From NCBI GenBank assembly GCA_002401545.1, contig NVTJ01000114.1:2205-7284 (forward strand): DNA of 5,080 nucleotides, read 5' to 3'. Below the pieces are notes generated by a model. That model did not search any database. It had not been told where the DNA came from and saw only the letters and a program-made list of their open reading frames with translations. Of this stretch, positions 1 through 5,080 are shown in pieces. Every line of letters begins with the position of its first letter. The stretch's first letter is position 1. The translations under genes and the position numbers were made by a program. This DNA is from Alphaproteobacteria bacterium. Its GTDB lineage: Bacteria > Pseudomonadota > Alphaproteobacteria > Sphingomonadales > Emcibacteraceae.

Positions 1-1102
1 TGGACACATCCGCGCTGATAATACCTCGGTTGTTGAAGGTATCTACTTGGGACTTTCTTTCCTGATAGGAGGCCGAAACCAAAACGCCGATGGTATCGTC
101 TGCAAATGTGTTGCTCACCAAGCCAAAAACCTGAGGTGAGGTTGTGGCACGATTATTGTCGTAAAGTCCTTTGGCATTAAAAATAGCCTTGAAACCACTG
201 AAGCCCAGAGGTCTTGCGGTCTTGAGGTTGATGGTAGAACCAATACCTCCCTCCTGAAGAGTTGCGACACCGGTCTTGTAAATATCGGCACCTGAAATTA
301 GCTCGGAAGGAAATAAATCAAAGCTGAACTTACGACCGCCCACTTCTGAGGCCATCCGCCGACCATTAACCAGCACTGTATTAAAACTTGGCCCAAAACC
401 ACGAACTGTTACAAACTGCCCCTCACCACCGTTACGGTCAATGGTAATACCAGGAATACGTTGCAGAGCTTCTGCGATGTTTGAGTCAGGAAATTTACCC
501 AGGTCTTCCGATGCAATTGAGTCCATGACACCAGAAGCATCACGCTTTGTATCGAGGGCGCGTTTCAGGCTGCTTCTCATGCCGGTAACCACGATCTCTT
601 CCAGAGTAACGGAACTGGCCGTCACATCATCTGCCTGCTGGGCATTGGCGGCGCCTACTGTGGCGGCAATCACCGAAGCCGTTGTCAATAAATTACGTTT
701 TATTTTAAAATTATTTAGATTTCCGAAGTATTTCACTTTACCCTCCCGGACTTGTTTCACCAATTGGGGTATTGCCTTAACAGCAATAACACCATCTTCG
801 GTTACATATGCAATCAAGCCAGTGCCTGAAAGCAACAAGTCCAGCGCGACCTGTAGCGTGTGATCACCAGATAAATTATTGATCACAACATATTTCGCCA
901 CATCTGCCGGAAAAAGGACCAATTTGTTAAATTGGCCGCTTAAATCAATCAAGGCTTTATCCGCAGTTGTGCGGTTTATCCTGACTGATTTTACCTCCCC
1001 GGCTGACGCATAAATATGCGAACTCGACGCTACCATAAGGGCAAATACAGGCCCTAGGTATGCCATACAAGACTTGCCAAATCGTTCAGTATTTGTTTTC
1101 AC
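1..1102 (-). CDS. STN-domain TonB-dependent outer-membrane receptor (transducer type), 3' end cut by window
   Basis: This is the N-terminal 367 residues of a receptor for energised uptake across the outer membrane; the beta-barrel lies outside the window. From GTG at 1102 the protein has a signal peptide (basic n-region with K2, R7 and K10, hydrophobic 13-28, AxA-type site YASA|GEV near residue 34). An STN signalling domain follows (about 40-110), then a second signal-peptide-like stretch (123-154), a TonB-box-like TLEEIVVTG (166-174) and a plug domain (about 183-300) with DSNIAEALQRIPGI, VTVRGFGPSFN and LVNGRRM. The plug wording is typical of the TonB-Xanth-Caul family, many of which are carbohydrate receptors. 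An STN domain is known to contact FecR in cell-surface signalling, which fits the upstream FecR and sigma genes. The GTG start was chosen because it gives a good signal peptide and no in-frame ATG lies upstream; GTG at 736 is an alternative. Family is certain; the start is less so. Confidence 0.93.
   Translation of the reverse strand, partial: MKTNTERFGKSCMAYLGPVFALMVASSSHIYASAGEVKSVRINRTTADKALIDLSGQFNKLVLFPADVAKYVVINNLSGDHTLQVALDLLLSGTGLIAYVTEDGVIAVKAIPQLVKQVREGKVKYFGNLNNFKIKRNLLTTASVIAATVGAANAQQADDVTASSVTLEEIVVTGMRSSLKRALDTKRDASGVMDSIASEDLGKFPDSNIAEALQRIPGITIDRNGGEGQFVTVRGFGPSFNTVLVNGRRMASEVGGRKFSFDLFPSELISGADIYKTGVATLQEGGIGSTINLKTARPLGFSGFKAIFNAKGLYDNNRATTSPQVFGLVSNTFADDTIGVLVSASYQERKSQVDTFNNRGIISADVS
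641..747 (-). other. Internal ribosome-binding site, GTG start and second signal peptide inside the receptor gene
   Basis: GGGAGGG at 747-741 lies four bases before an in-frame GTG at 736-734 (codon 123). The encoded segment begins VKYFGNLNNF. It then has a basic KIKR cluster, a hydrophobic stretch LLTTASVIAATVGA, and an ANA|QQ signal-peptidase-like site near residue 154. This is the arrangement of a normal receptor N-terminus, yet it follows a full STN domain with no intervening stop. It is either a second translation start giving an STN-less receptor, or the relic of an STN module fused in front of a complete receptor gene. Confidence 0.7.
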
Positions 1103-1149
1103 CAAACCTGACTTGTTTTGCAGTAACCTTGTATATAAAGAGTAAGCAG
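1099..1149 (-). other. Possible CTG-initiated leader ORF overlapping the receptor start
   Basis: A strong GGAGG (minus strand, 1164-1160) precedes the receptor gene by 57 nt, with no ATG, GTG or TTG start at a usable distance. Ten bases after it a CTG (1149-1147) opens a 16-codon frame (LLTLYIQGYCKTSQVW). Its TGA at 1101-1099 overlaps the receptor GTG as GTGA, a geometry typical of translational coupling. In the receptor frame an ATC codon stands six bases after the same GGAGG. Either could be real, or the GGAGG may be unused. Low confidence. Confidence 0.2.
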
Positions 1150-1232
1150 GGATGGGTTTCCTCCAAAAAAAATTAACTTCTTAAGTTTTTTATTTTTATA
1201 AACGGAAAAAGCACAGTCACTAAAGGATGTCC

Positions 1233-1267
1233 ATAGACCGAATTCGGGAATTATTTTAAAAGTCTAT
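1233..1267. repeat. Nested inverted repeat with a perfect 10-bp palindrome
   Basis: CCGAATTCGG (1238-1247) is a perfect palindrome. It lies inside a wider inverted repeat, ATAGAC (1233-1238) with GTCTAT (1262-1267), which shares one base with it. Both lie upstream of the receptor gene. This could be a protein-binding site or an RNA stem, but short palindromes also arise by chance in AT-rich DNA. Confidence 0.3.
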
Positions 1268-1269
1268 AG

Positions 1270-1298
1270 AAAACACAATGGCCTTACCAGTGTTTTTT
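1270..1298. terminator. Weak bidirectional terminator-like hairpin after the FecR gene
   Basis: AAAACAC (1270-1276) pairs with GTGTTTT (1290-1296). Inside, TGG (1279-1281) pairs with CCA (1287-1289) across a five-base loop, leaving a two-base bulge. Six T residues close the plus-strand copy. In the minus direction it would sit about 100 nt after the FecR stop codon and could end the sigma-FecR transcript. The stem is AT-rich and not strong, so it may reduce rather than abolish read-through. Confidence 0.35.
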
Positions 1299-1394
1299 CA
1301 GATGGTAATTTTCATGAACAGCCTTAACGGGGATTGCGGTTTTGATTATATCTGAAACCGTTGGTGCAATATATTCGGCAAATATGTGGTTTAA

Positions 1395-2474
1395 TCAGCT
1401 GTCTTCCTCTGCATTGTCCCGGAGAGACAAATAAAAAGTATTTTCATCCATCCGGGTAGCTTGCAGATCAAACGACACTTCGAGTGCATTCAGAAGAGCT
1501 TCTATTTCGCCTATCTTAAACAGTCCCCCAATGCGCAGTTCTTCGATCTCCGCAGCCAGGACAATTTTAGTGTCTGTGTAACGGGATACCTCATTTATCA
1601 CGTAAACAAGTGAATCATCTTCGAATATCAAAACCCCTTCGCGCCATGATAACTGACGCACGATAACATCTTCTTTTACCTTTTCTATGACCACGTTTCC
1701 ATGCTCAACTATCATTTTTTCATTAGGTTCAAGTATAGCTAGAATCCCGGTTTCAACCTTGTTTCTGCCACTTTTTTGCGCCGTATCGGTCAGGGCGGGA
1801 ATAACAACAACCGAACCTTCCGTGACGGTGATATTTAACCCCACATCGGTAAGCCTGACAACGAAAGCGGTTCCCACAGCCGTTATCTTCTTCTCGTTAG
1901 CGATCACATCGAAGGGTCGCGAGGGGTCATGGGCCACGCTGAAAAGAGCTTCCCCTTTCAAGAGGCGGACAATCCTCCTCGACGGTTGATATTCCACTTC
2001 CACCACGCTGCCCGTGTTAAGATGTACCGTTGAGCCATCAGCCATTTTAAACTGTGCCTGTTCGCCTATCTGTGTGGAATAGGTAATGGCCGTGGCCTCA
2101 AAATCAGGCGTGGACGGGGGCAGATAGAATGTTGTTGAAAGATAAAAAATCGCCACTAAGACCGCTGCGGCAGGGGTCCAGATACGGAAAAACCGCCTGT
2201 TGAATATCATAGCCAGCGGTGACCACCAGGAAAATTGATAGGCGGCATTTTCTGCCTCATTTGCCTCCAGCAATATATCATCAATAGATATCCATGCCGA
2301 TGCATATTCCCGCAATGCCTGAGCATGTGCGGGACTACGTCCGGCCCATTCACGAAGTGCTTCCAGGTCAGCTTTACTCAAAGGCCCATTGTCAAGCTGT
2401 AACACCCATGAGGCGGCCTCCATGGAGATGGCATCTGAATCAAAGTTTTTTCGATACACCGGTCTGTCTTCCAT
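1395..2474 (-). CDS. FecR-family anti-sigma factor / sigma regulator
   Basis: This is an inner-membrane regulator of the upstream ECF sigma factor, relaying a periplasmic signal from the receptor's STN domain. Its 359 residues show the full FecR architecture. A cytoplasmic N-terminal domain (about 18-75) carries the conserved tryptophans W23, W43 and W61 and the LREWAGRSPAH motif. One membrane span follows (about 98-118, IWTPAAAVLVAIFYLSTTFYL without the last residues). The periplasmic FecR domain (about 133-225) includes QFKMADGSTVHLNTGS, LLKGEALFSVAHDPSRPF and AVGTAFVV. A C-terminal STN-like DUF4974-type domain ends the protein (about 276-350). The ATG at 2474 lies inside the end of the sigma gene (35-nt overlap) and has GGAG seven bases upstream, so the pair is probably translationally coupled. 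Length is normal for the family. Whether it acts purely as anti-sigma or is also required for sigma activity, as FecR is, cannot be read from sequence. Confidence 0.95.
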   Translation of the reverse strand: MEDRPVYRKNFDSDAISMEAASWVLQLDNGPLSKADLEALREWAGRSPAHAQALREYASAWISIDDILLEANEAENAAYQFSWWSPLAMIFNRRFFRIWTPAAAVLVAIFYLSTTFYLPPSTPDFEATAITYSTQIGEQAQFKMADGSTVHLNTGSVVEVEYQPSRRIVRLLKGEALFSVAHDPSRPFDVIANEKKITAVGTAFVVRLTDVGLNITVTEGSVVVIPALTDTAQKSGRNKVETGILAILEPNEKMIVEHGNVVIEKVKEDVIVRQLSWREGVLIFEDDSLVYVINEVSRYTDTKIVLAAEIEELRIGGLFKIGEIEALLNALEVSFDLQATRMDENTFYLSLRDNAEEDS

Positions 2475-3048
2475 TTGTCTGCTCCGAACGCATTCTGAGC
2501 TTTACCAATTTATGATCTGCACCCATTTGATAGCCTTTTGTCTTCATTTCATTCACTGTGCGTCGCATCGCTGCTATCAGATGTTTTTCAACTGTACTTT
2601 CAGCGATGTCCATTTTTCGCGCAATCTCCTTCTGTGACAATCCCATGACCTTTTTTAACAAAAAAGCCTGTCGGCACTTGGCCGGCAAGGACTGTGTAAC
2701 CTCGATGAAGGCTTTCAGCTTCATCGAATAATGTAATTTATCGTCTGCACCCGCCTCGTTTGATGACGGCTCAAAGGGCGCAATTTCCTCAAGACTACTG
2801 AATTTGGCTTTAGTGCGTTTTACCGCATCCTTAAGCGCAACATTCCGGGCCACCCTGAAGAAATAGCCTTTAACCGATTTTATTTCCGTCTTGTATGACT
2901 GCGAACAAACCAGCATATAGGTTTCCTGCAGAACATCTTCAACATCTTCCGGGTTCACAAGCACCCTGACAACCGAAGCTGCCAGCGCCGATTTTATTTC
3001 CATAAAGGCACCCAGAACAAAGTTGCTTTTTTTGTCATTCATTGACAT
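2440..3048 (-). CDS. FecI-type ECF RNA polymerase sigma factor
   Basis: This group-4 sigma factor directs RNA polymerase to a small target set, in such systems usually the receptor gene. The 202 residues show a sigma-2 domain (about 14-80), with the region 2.2 signature DVEDVLQETYM (35-45) and region 2.3/2.4 VKGYFFRVARNVALKDAVKR (59-78). A linker (about 84-108) leads to sigma-4 (about 115-165), with LPAKCRQAFLLKKVMGLSQK and the helix-turn-helix EIARKMDIAESTVEKHL. A basic tail of about 35 residues follows (KLVKLRMRSEQ...SKKL), slightly longer than usual. Its coding sequence overlaps the FecR gene. Start is uncertain: ATG 3048 and ATG 3042 both lack a clear ribosome-binding site, and M16 (3003) has only GGGTG in front. 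An in-frame TAG lies shortly upstream of 3048, so it cannot extend far. Confidence 0.94.
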   Translation of the reverse strand: MSMNDKKSNFVLGAFMEIKSALAASVVRVLVNPEDVEDVLQETYMLVCSQSYKTEIKSVKGYFFRVARNVALKDAVKRTKAKFSSLEEIAPFEPSSNEAGADDKLHYSMKLKAFIEVTQSLPAKCRQAFLLKKVMGLSQKEIARKMDIAESTVEKHLIAAMRRTVNEMKTKGYQMGADHKLVKLRMRSEQTNGRQTGVSKKL

Positions 3049-3110
3049 TATATTTAAATATACCCGTTTCTACCCAGAATAGATACAATACTGAACATCT
3101 TACTAAAGAG

Positions 3111-3125
3111 TATTTACGGTAAATA
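3111..3125. promoter_or_regulatory. 15-bp palindrome, candidate operator
   Basis: TATTTAC-G-GTAAATA has two perfect 7-bp arms around one central base. It sits about 63 nt upstream of the sigma start codon and about 36 nt upstream of the plus-strand TATAAT, where a regulator could control both divergent genes. An extra ATTTAC half-site occurs at 3165-3170. No known regulator is matched with certainty. Confidence 0.4.
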
Positions 3126-3160
3126 ATCCTCCATATATATTTTATAAATATTATTTTTTT

Positions 3161-3166
3161 TATAAT
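3161..3166 (+). promoter_or_regulatory. Candidate -10 box for the plus-strand transcript
   Basis: TATAAT matches the sigma-70 -10 consensus exactly and would place transcription start near 3173. No TTGACA-like -35 is present at 16-18 nt, so an activator at the upstream palindrome or an AT-rich UP-type region may compensate. The match may be chance, because the surrounding DNA is almost entirely A and T. Confidence 0.3.
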
Positions 3167-3180
3167 TTACAGATTTTTCT

Positions 3181-3235
3181 GGAGGAAATTCGTCATATCT
3201 TGTTCTTTAATTATGTAACACTACGATTAAACTGA
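3181..3235 (+). other. Possible short leader ORF with upstream GGAGG
   Basis: GGAGGAAA (3181-3188) is a strong ribosome-binding-site sequence close to the inferred transcript start. The first usable start after it is TTG at 3200, encoding MFFNYVTLRLN and stopping with TGA at 3233-3235. The 14-nt gap is longer than ideal. It would form a leader peptide upstream of the two hairpins. Weak support. Confidence 0.18.
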
Positions 3236-3260
3236 TTTTAAAGATAAAACACCAATTGAT

Positions 3261-3292
3261 TTATGTAGAGAATTTAAGTCTCCTCTACATAA
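3261..3292 (+). promoter_or_regulatory. Leader hairpin 1 (perfect 10-bp inverted repeat)
   Basis: TTATGTAGAG (3261-3270) and CTCTACATAA (3283-3292) are exact reverse complements around a 12-base loop. No base separates this stem from the next hairpin, so the two could stack end to end. It has no T-tract of its own. Position and exactness suggest a structured 5' leader of the dehydrogenase mRNA or part of a small RNA. Confidence 0.55.
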
Positions 3293-3335
3293 GGGGTGTT
3301 GTGAGCCGGCACAGCTTGCAACACCCCATTTTTCT
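3293..3335 (+). terminator. Intrinsic terminator-like hairpin directly upstream of the dehydrogenase gene
   Basis: GGGGTGTTG (3293-3301) pairs with CAACACCCC (3319-3327). The stem continues inward through T-G and GAGC/GCTT pairs (two wobbles) to about 14 pairs with loop CGGCACA. ATTTTTCT follows (3328-3335). This is a textbook intrinsic terminator, but no plus-strand gene lies upstream, and the dehydrogenase ATG at 3342 follows six bases later. It therefore acts as an attenuator in that gene's leader, or ends a small RNA begun in the same intergenic region. Confidence 0.72.
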
Positions 3336-3341
3336 GTAACT

Positions 3342-4487
3342 ATGAAGGATTACTTGGCAACTATGACTGAATCTTTTGGAATAGCCCTCATTGGAACGGG
3401 TTACATGGGAAAATGTCACGCTTTGGCTTATAATGCGGTAAACGGCGTTTTTTCTGATTGCCCGAAGTTACGGCTGGAAATGCTCTGTGACATCAATTCT
3501 GATGCGGGACGCCAGTTCGCAGAGGCCTTTGGGTTCAAGCAGTTTTCTACGGAATGGCGGGATGCCCTCACCAACCCTGCTGTGGATATTATCTCCATTA
3601 CCACCCCCAATGGCCTTCACAAGGAAATGGCGTTGGCGGCATTGGCTGCCGGTAAACATGTTTATTGCGAAAAACCTCTGGCGCTCACCCTGGCGGATGC
3701 CGGAATAATGGCCGTTGCTGCGCGCAAAAGCGGCCTTAAAACACTTGTTGGTTATAATTATCTTTATAATCCGGCCATACTGAACGCGGCGCGGCTCATA
3801 AAAGAGGGTGCCATAGGCCGGGTTTATTTCTTTCGCGGGGTAAATGATGAGGATTATATGGCCGACCCTGCCCTGCCCCATAGCTGGCGGTGCGAGGTGA
3901 AAAAAGCGGGCACGGGTACGCTGGGTGACCTGGCTGTCCATCTGGTCAGCCTTGCCCATCTGCTGATGGGAAATATCACACAGCTAACCGCCCAGACATA
4001 TATCGCCCATAAAAATCGCCTGCTTGAAGATCATCCAGATAAAACAGGAACCGTGGACAATGAAGATATTGCTTCTGCATTTGTCAGTTTTGAAAGTGGT
4101 GCACGGGGAGAATTATCTTCTAGCCGGAGCGCTTGGGGGCGGAAAAATCACCTGACATTTGAGATCCACGGCGATGCAGGCATGATTACATTTGATCAGG
4201 AACGCATGAATGAGCTTCGGCTTTACAGCAGCCATGACAAACCGGAAGATCAGGGCTTTCGAATAATTCTGACAGGTCCCGAACATCCACCATATGCCTC
4301 ATTCATAGCCTCCCGTGGCCATCAACTGGGGTTTAACGACCTGAAAACCATGGAAGTGGCCAACCTGCTGCGCGGTCTGGCGGGAAGGGATGAATTATAT
4401 CCCGACTTTGACGATGCTCTCAGAATCGAGCGTGTCATTCACGGCATGGTCCGTTCATCAGAAACGGGAAGTTCAATAACACTTTAA
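3342..4487 (+). CDS. Gfo/Idh/MocA-family NAD(P)-dependent sugar dehydrogenase (levoglucosan-dehydrogenase-like)
   Basis: This is a soluble cytoplasmic oxidoreductase of 381 residues, normal for the family, which oxidises a hydroxyl of sugars, inositols or anhydrosugars. The N-terminal Rossmann fold has the nucleotide motif GTGYMG (18-23) and acidic D50 at the end of the second strand, which usually favours NAD+. The catalytic EKP motif is present (lysine K111), and the C-terminal substrate domain has GDLAVH with D196 and H200, so the Lys-Asp-His set is intact. ITTPNGLHKEMALAALAAGKH (last residue omitted here: 86-105) and FEIHGDAGMITF (273-284) are typical. From memory, GYMGKCHALAY, SWR, VDNED and the late TGPEHPP region best resemble levoglucosan dehydrogenase and related inositol or disaccharide dehydrogenases; the substrate is unproven. 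Start is uncertain: ATG 3342 has no ribosome-binding site, whereas ATG 3363 (MTESFGIALIG) has AAGGA 13 nt upstream and may be the true start. It is divergent from the signalling cassette. Confidence 0.92.
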   Translation: MKDYLATMTESFGIALIGTGYMGKCHALAYNAVNGVFSDCPKLRLEMLCDINSDAGRQFAEAFGFKQFSTEWRDALTNPAVDIISITTPNGLHKEMALAALAAGKHVYCEKPLALTLADAGIMAVAARKSGLKTLVGYNYLYNPAILNAARLIKEGAIGRVYFFRGVNDEDYMADPALPHSWRCEVKKAGTGTLGDLAVHLVSLAHLLMGNITQLTAQTYIAHKNRLLEDHPDKTGTVDNEDIASAFVSFESGARGELSSSRSAWGRKNHLTFEIHGDAGMITFDQERMNELRLYSSHDKPEDQGFRIILTGPEHPPYASFIASRGHQLGFNDLKTMEVANLLRGLAGRDELYPDFDDALRIERVIHGMVRSSETGSSITL

Positions 4488-4659
4488 ATGATCCTGGCAG
4501 GCGGCTGAAAAGTCTCGCTATTGATTGCATTTTGTGATTCACTATTTCTATTGAATTATGGGAATGTTTCATGTGTGGTGATAACAATAGTTCTGGAGAT
4601 TCCCTCTGTTATGCCCGCATTAAATATAGGTTTTTACATCTTTCTGCTATTATATGGTC
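4488..4659. other. Gene-free AT-rich spacer after the dehydrogenase gene
   Basis: No conserved coding sequence and no convincing intrinsic terminator for the dehydrogenase gene are visible. The IS66 transposase gene tnpC normally follows tnpB and would begin here on the minus strand. No trace of it is recognisable, which suggests that the element's main part was deleted. Confidence 0.5.
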
Positions 4660-5006
4660 TTATTCTATGACCTGGGGAATATGGGTATCCAGGGCCGTAA
4701 TCTGCCGCCAATCCAAGCCTGAGAATAACGCCTCAAACTGGGCAGAGTTCAATCGCATCAAACCATCCTGACCGCAGGCCAACTGAAGCTGTGATCTTCC
4801 AGACGCTTGTAGCTCATGACCAAACCAGAACCATCCCAATAGAGAAGTTTCAAACGATCCAGCCGTTTGGAGCGGAACACAAACACCGTGCCGGAAAAGG
4901 GGTTCTCAGCGAGCTCATTATGAACCATTGCGGCAAGTCCGTTATGTATAATCTTGTTATGCATTTCTTGTAATCTCGAAAAGTAATAGCCAGCAGTTAA
5001 AAACAT
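4660..5006 (-). pseudogene. tnpB: IS66-family TnpB remnant, frameshifted
   Basis: TnpB is the small accessory protein (IS66 Orf2) of IS66 elements. The first frame, ATG at 5006 to TGA at 4758, carries the family core: GLAAMVHNELAENPFSGTVF, VFRSKRLDRLKLLYWDGSGL, then MSYKRLEDHSFSWPA. After SWPA near 4771-4775 the similarity jumps to another frame. There it continues QDGLMRLNSAQFEALFSGLD, then WRQITALDTHIPQVIE, to a TAA at 4662-4660. A single-base loss is the simplest explanation. Together the pieces give about 115 residues, full length for TnpB. Near the N-terminus, between AGYY and GLAAMV, about six residues appear added relative to the usual TDMRKGF segment, over a locally repeated stretch. 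No tnpA, tnpC or terminal inverted repeats are seen. It is a decayed relic and very probably non-functional. Confidence 0.9.
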
Positions 5007-5080
5007 CTGTCCAATATCATAATTCTATGTACTTAAAATAATGTGCTCAATGGCATGTTTCCGTAATTTATGGATGATTT
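5007..5080. other. Unassigned AT-rich end of window
   Basis: The minus-strand tnpB frame can be read a few codons further (NYDIGQ) before a TAG, so the old tnpB N-terminus may begin here. Nothing resembling tnpA or an insertion-sequence end was recognised in the remaining bases. Confidence 0.3.

Larger units (their letters stand above)
1103..1394. other. AT-rich spacer between FecR gene and receptor gene
   Basis: No gene is visible in these 292 nt. They should hold the receptor promoter (minus strand), and FecI-type systems usually direct their sigma factor to such a site. A TATAAA (minus strand, 1200-1195) exists but has no convincing -35 box. The region also holds a weak hairpin (1270-1296), a nested inverted repeat (1233-1267) and a 6-bp inverted repeat CGGTTT/AAACCG (1337-1360). 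Confidence 0.5.
3049..3341. other. Divergent intergenic regulatory region
   Basis: These 293 nt are very AT-rich and separate the sigma gene (minus) from the dehydrogenase gene (plus). No conserved protein is visible. In order they hold a 15-bp palindrome (3111-3125), a plus-strand TATAAT (3161-3166), a plus-strand GGAGG (3181-3185), and two back-to-back hairpins (3261-3327) ending in a T-run. Promoters for both divergent genes must lie here. No clear one is seen for the sigma gene. Confidence 0.6.

Noticed and set aside
441..863. 140-codon plus-strand open frame
   Set aside because: It lies antisense to the receptor's clear STN, signal and plug coding sequence and shows no recognisable domain.
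1337..1360. CGGTTT/AAACCG inverted repeat just after the FecR stop
   Set aside because: Six base pairs around a 12-base loop with no T-run; too weak to call a terminator or operator.
1687..1989. 100-codon plus-strand open frame
   Set aside because: It is antisense to the FecR domain, which is clearly the coding strand.
2294..2637. Two overlapping plus-strand open frames
   Set aside because: Both are antisense to the FecR N-terminus and the sigma-4 domain; their translations are low-complexity and unrecognisable.
3052..3098. Short minus-strand frame (MFSIVSILGRNGYI) before the sigma gene
   Set aside because: The only GGAGG lies about 30 nt upstream, too far to serve it; it is likely chance in AT-rich DNA.
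3468..3959. 163-codon minus-strand open frame
   Set aside because: It is fully antisense to the conserved Rossmann and substrate domains of the dehydrogenase and has no family features.
4571..4771. 66-codon plus-strand open frame after the dehydrogenase
   Set aside because: Its second half is antisense to the C-terminal TnpB relic and the first half has no ribosome-binding site or recognisable domain.
1..5080. tRNA, rRNA, CRISPR array, phage or defence genes
   Set aside because: No cloverleaf, rRNA-like segment, regularly spaced repeat or defence-related protein was seen on either strand.

Overview
The window looks like a chromosomal segment of a Gram-negative proteobacterium, most likely a marine-type alphaproteobacterium of moderate GC. 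The evidence is a TonB-dependent receptor of the Xanthomonas/Caulobacter-like kind and a FecI/FecR pair. Genes are of mid GC and the spacers are very AT-rich. The exact lineage cannot be fixed from sequence alone; Kordiimonadales/Emcibacterales-like bacteria are only a guess.

Layout. Positions 3048 down to 1 (minus strand) hold a three-gene cell-surface-signalling cassette, in transcription order: an ECF sigma factor (3048-2440), an overlapping FecR-type anti-sigma/regulator (2474-1395), and, after a 292-nt spacer, a TonB-dependent receptor with an N-terminal STN signalling domain (1102 to beyond position 1, truncated by the window edge). Positions 3049-3341 are an AT-rich divergent intergenic region with a 15-bp palindrome, a TATAAT box, and two abutting hairpins. 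The second hairpin has the form of an intrinsic terminator and sits directly in front of the next gene. Positions 3342-4487 (plus strand) encode a complete Gfo/Idh/MocA-family NAD(P)-dependent sugar dehydrogenase, closest by memory to levoglucosan-dehydrogenase-like members. Positions 4488-4659 are a gene-free AT-rich spacer. Positions 4660-5006 (minus strand) are a frameshifted fossil of IS66-family tnpB, with no sign of the partner genes. The last ~75 nt show nothing recognisable.

How the parts may work together (inference). A ligand binding the outer-membrane receptor would signal through its STN domain to the periplasmic part of FecR, releasing the sigma factor to transcribe the receptor. 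The receptor family and the divergent sugar dehydrogenase suggest the ligand is a carbohydrate or polyol rather than a siderophore.

The two most unusual observations are these. First, the receptor has a second complete signal-peptide-like segment, with its own strong Shine-Dalgarno and GTG start, between the STN domain and the plug, so one reading frame could give two differently configured receptors. Second, a terminator hairpin lies between the only visible promoter and the start of the dehydrogenase gene, implying attenuation or an undescribed small RNA.
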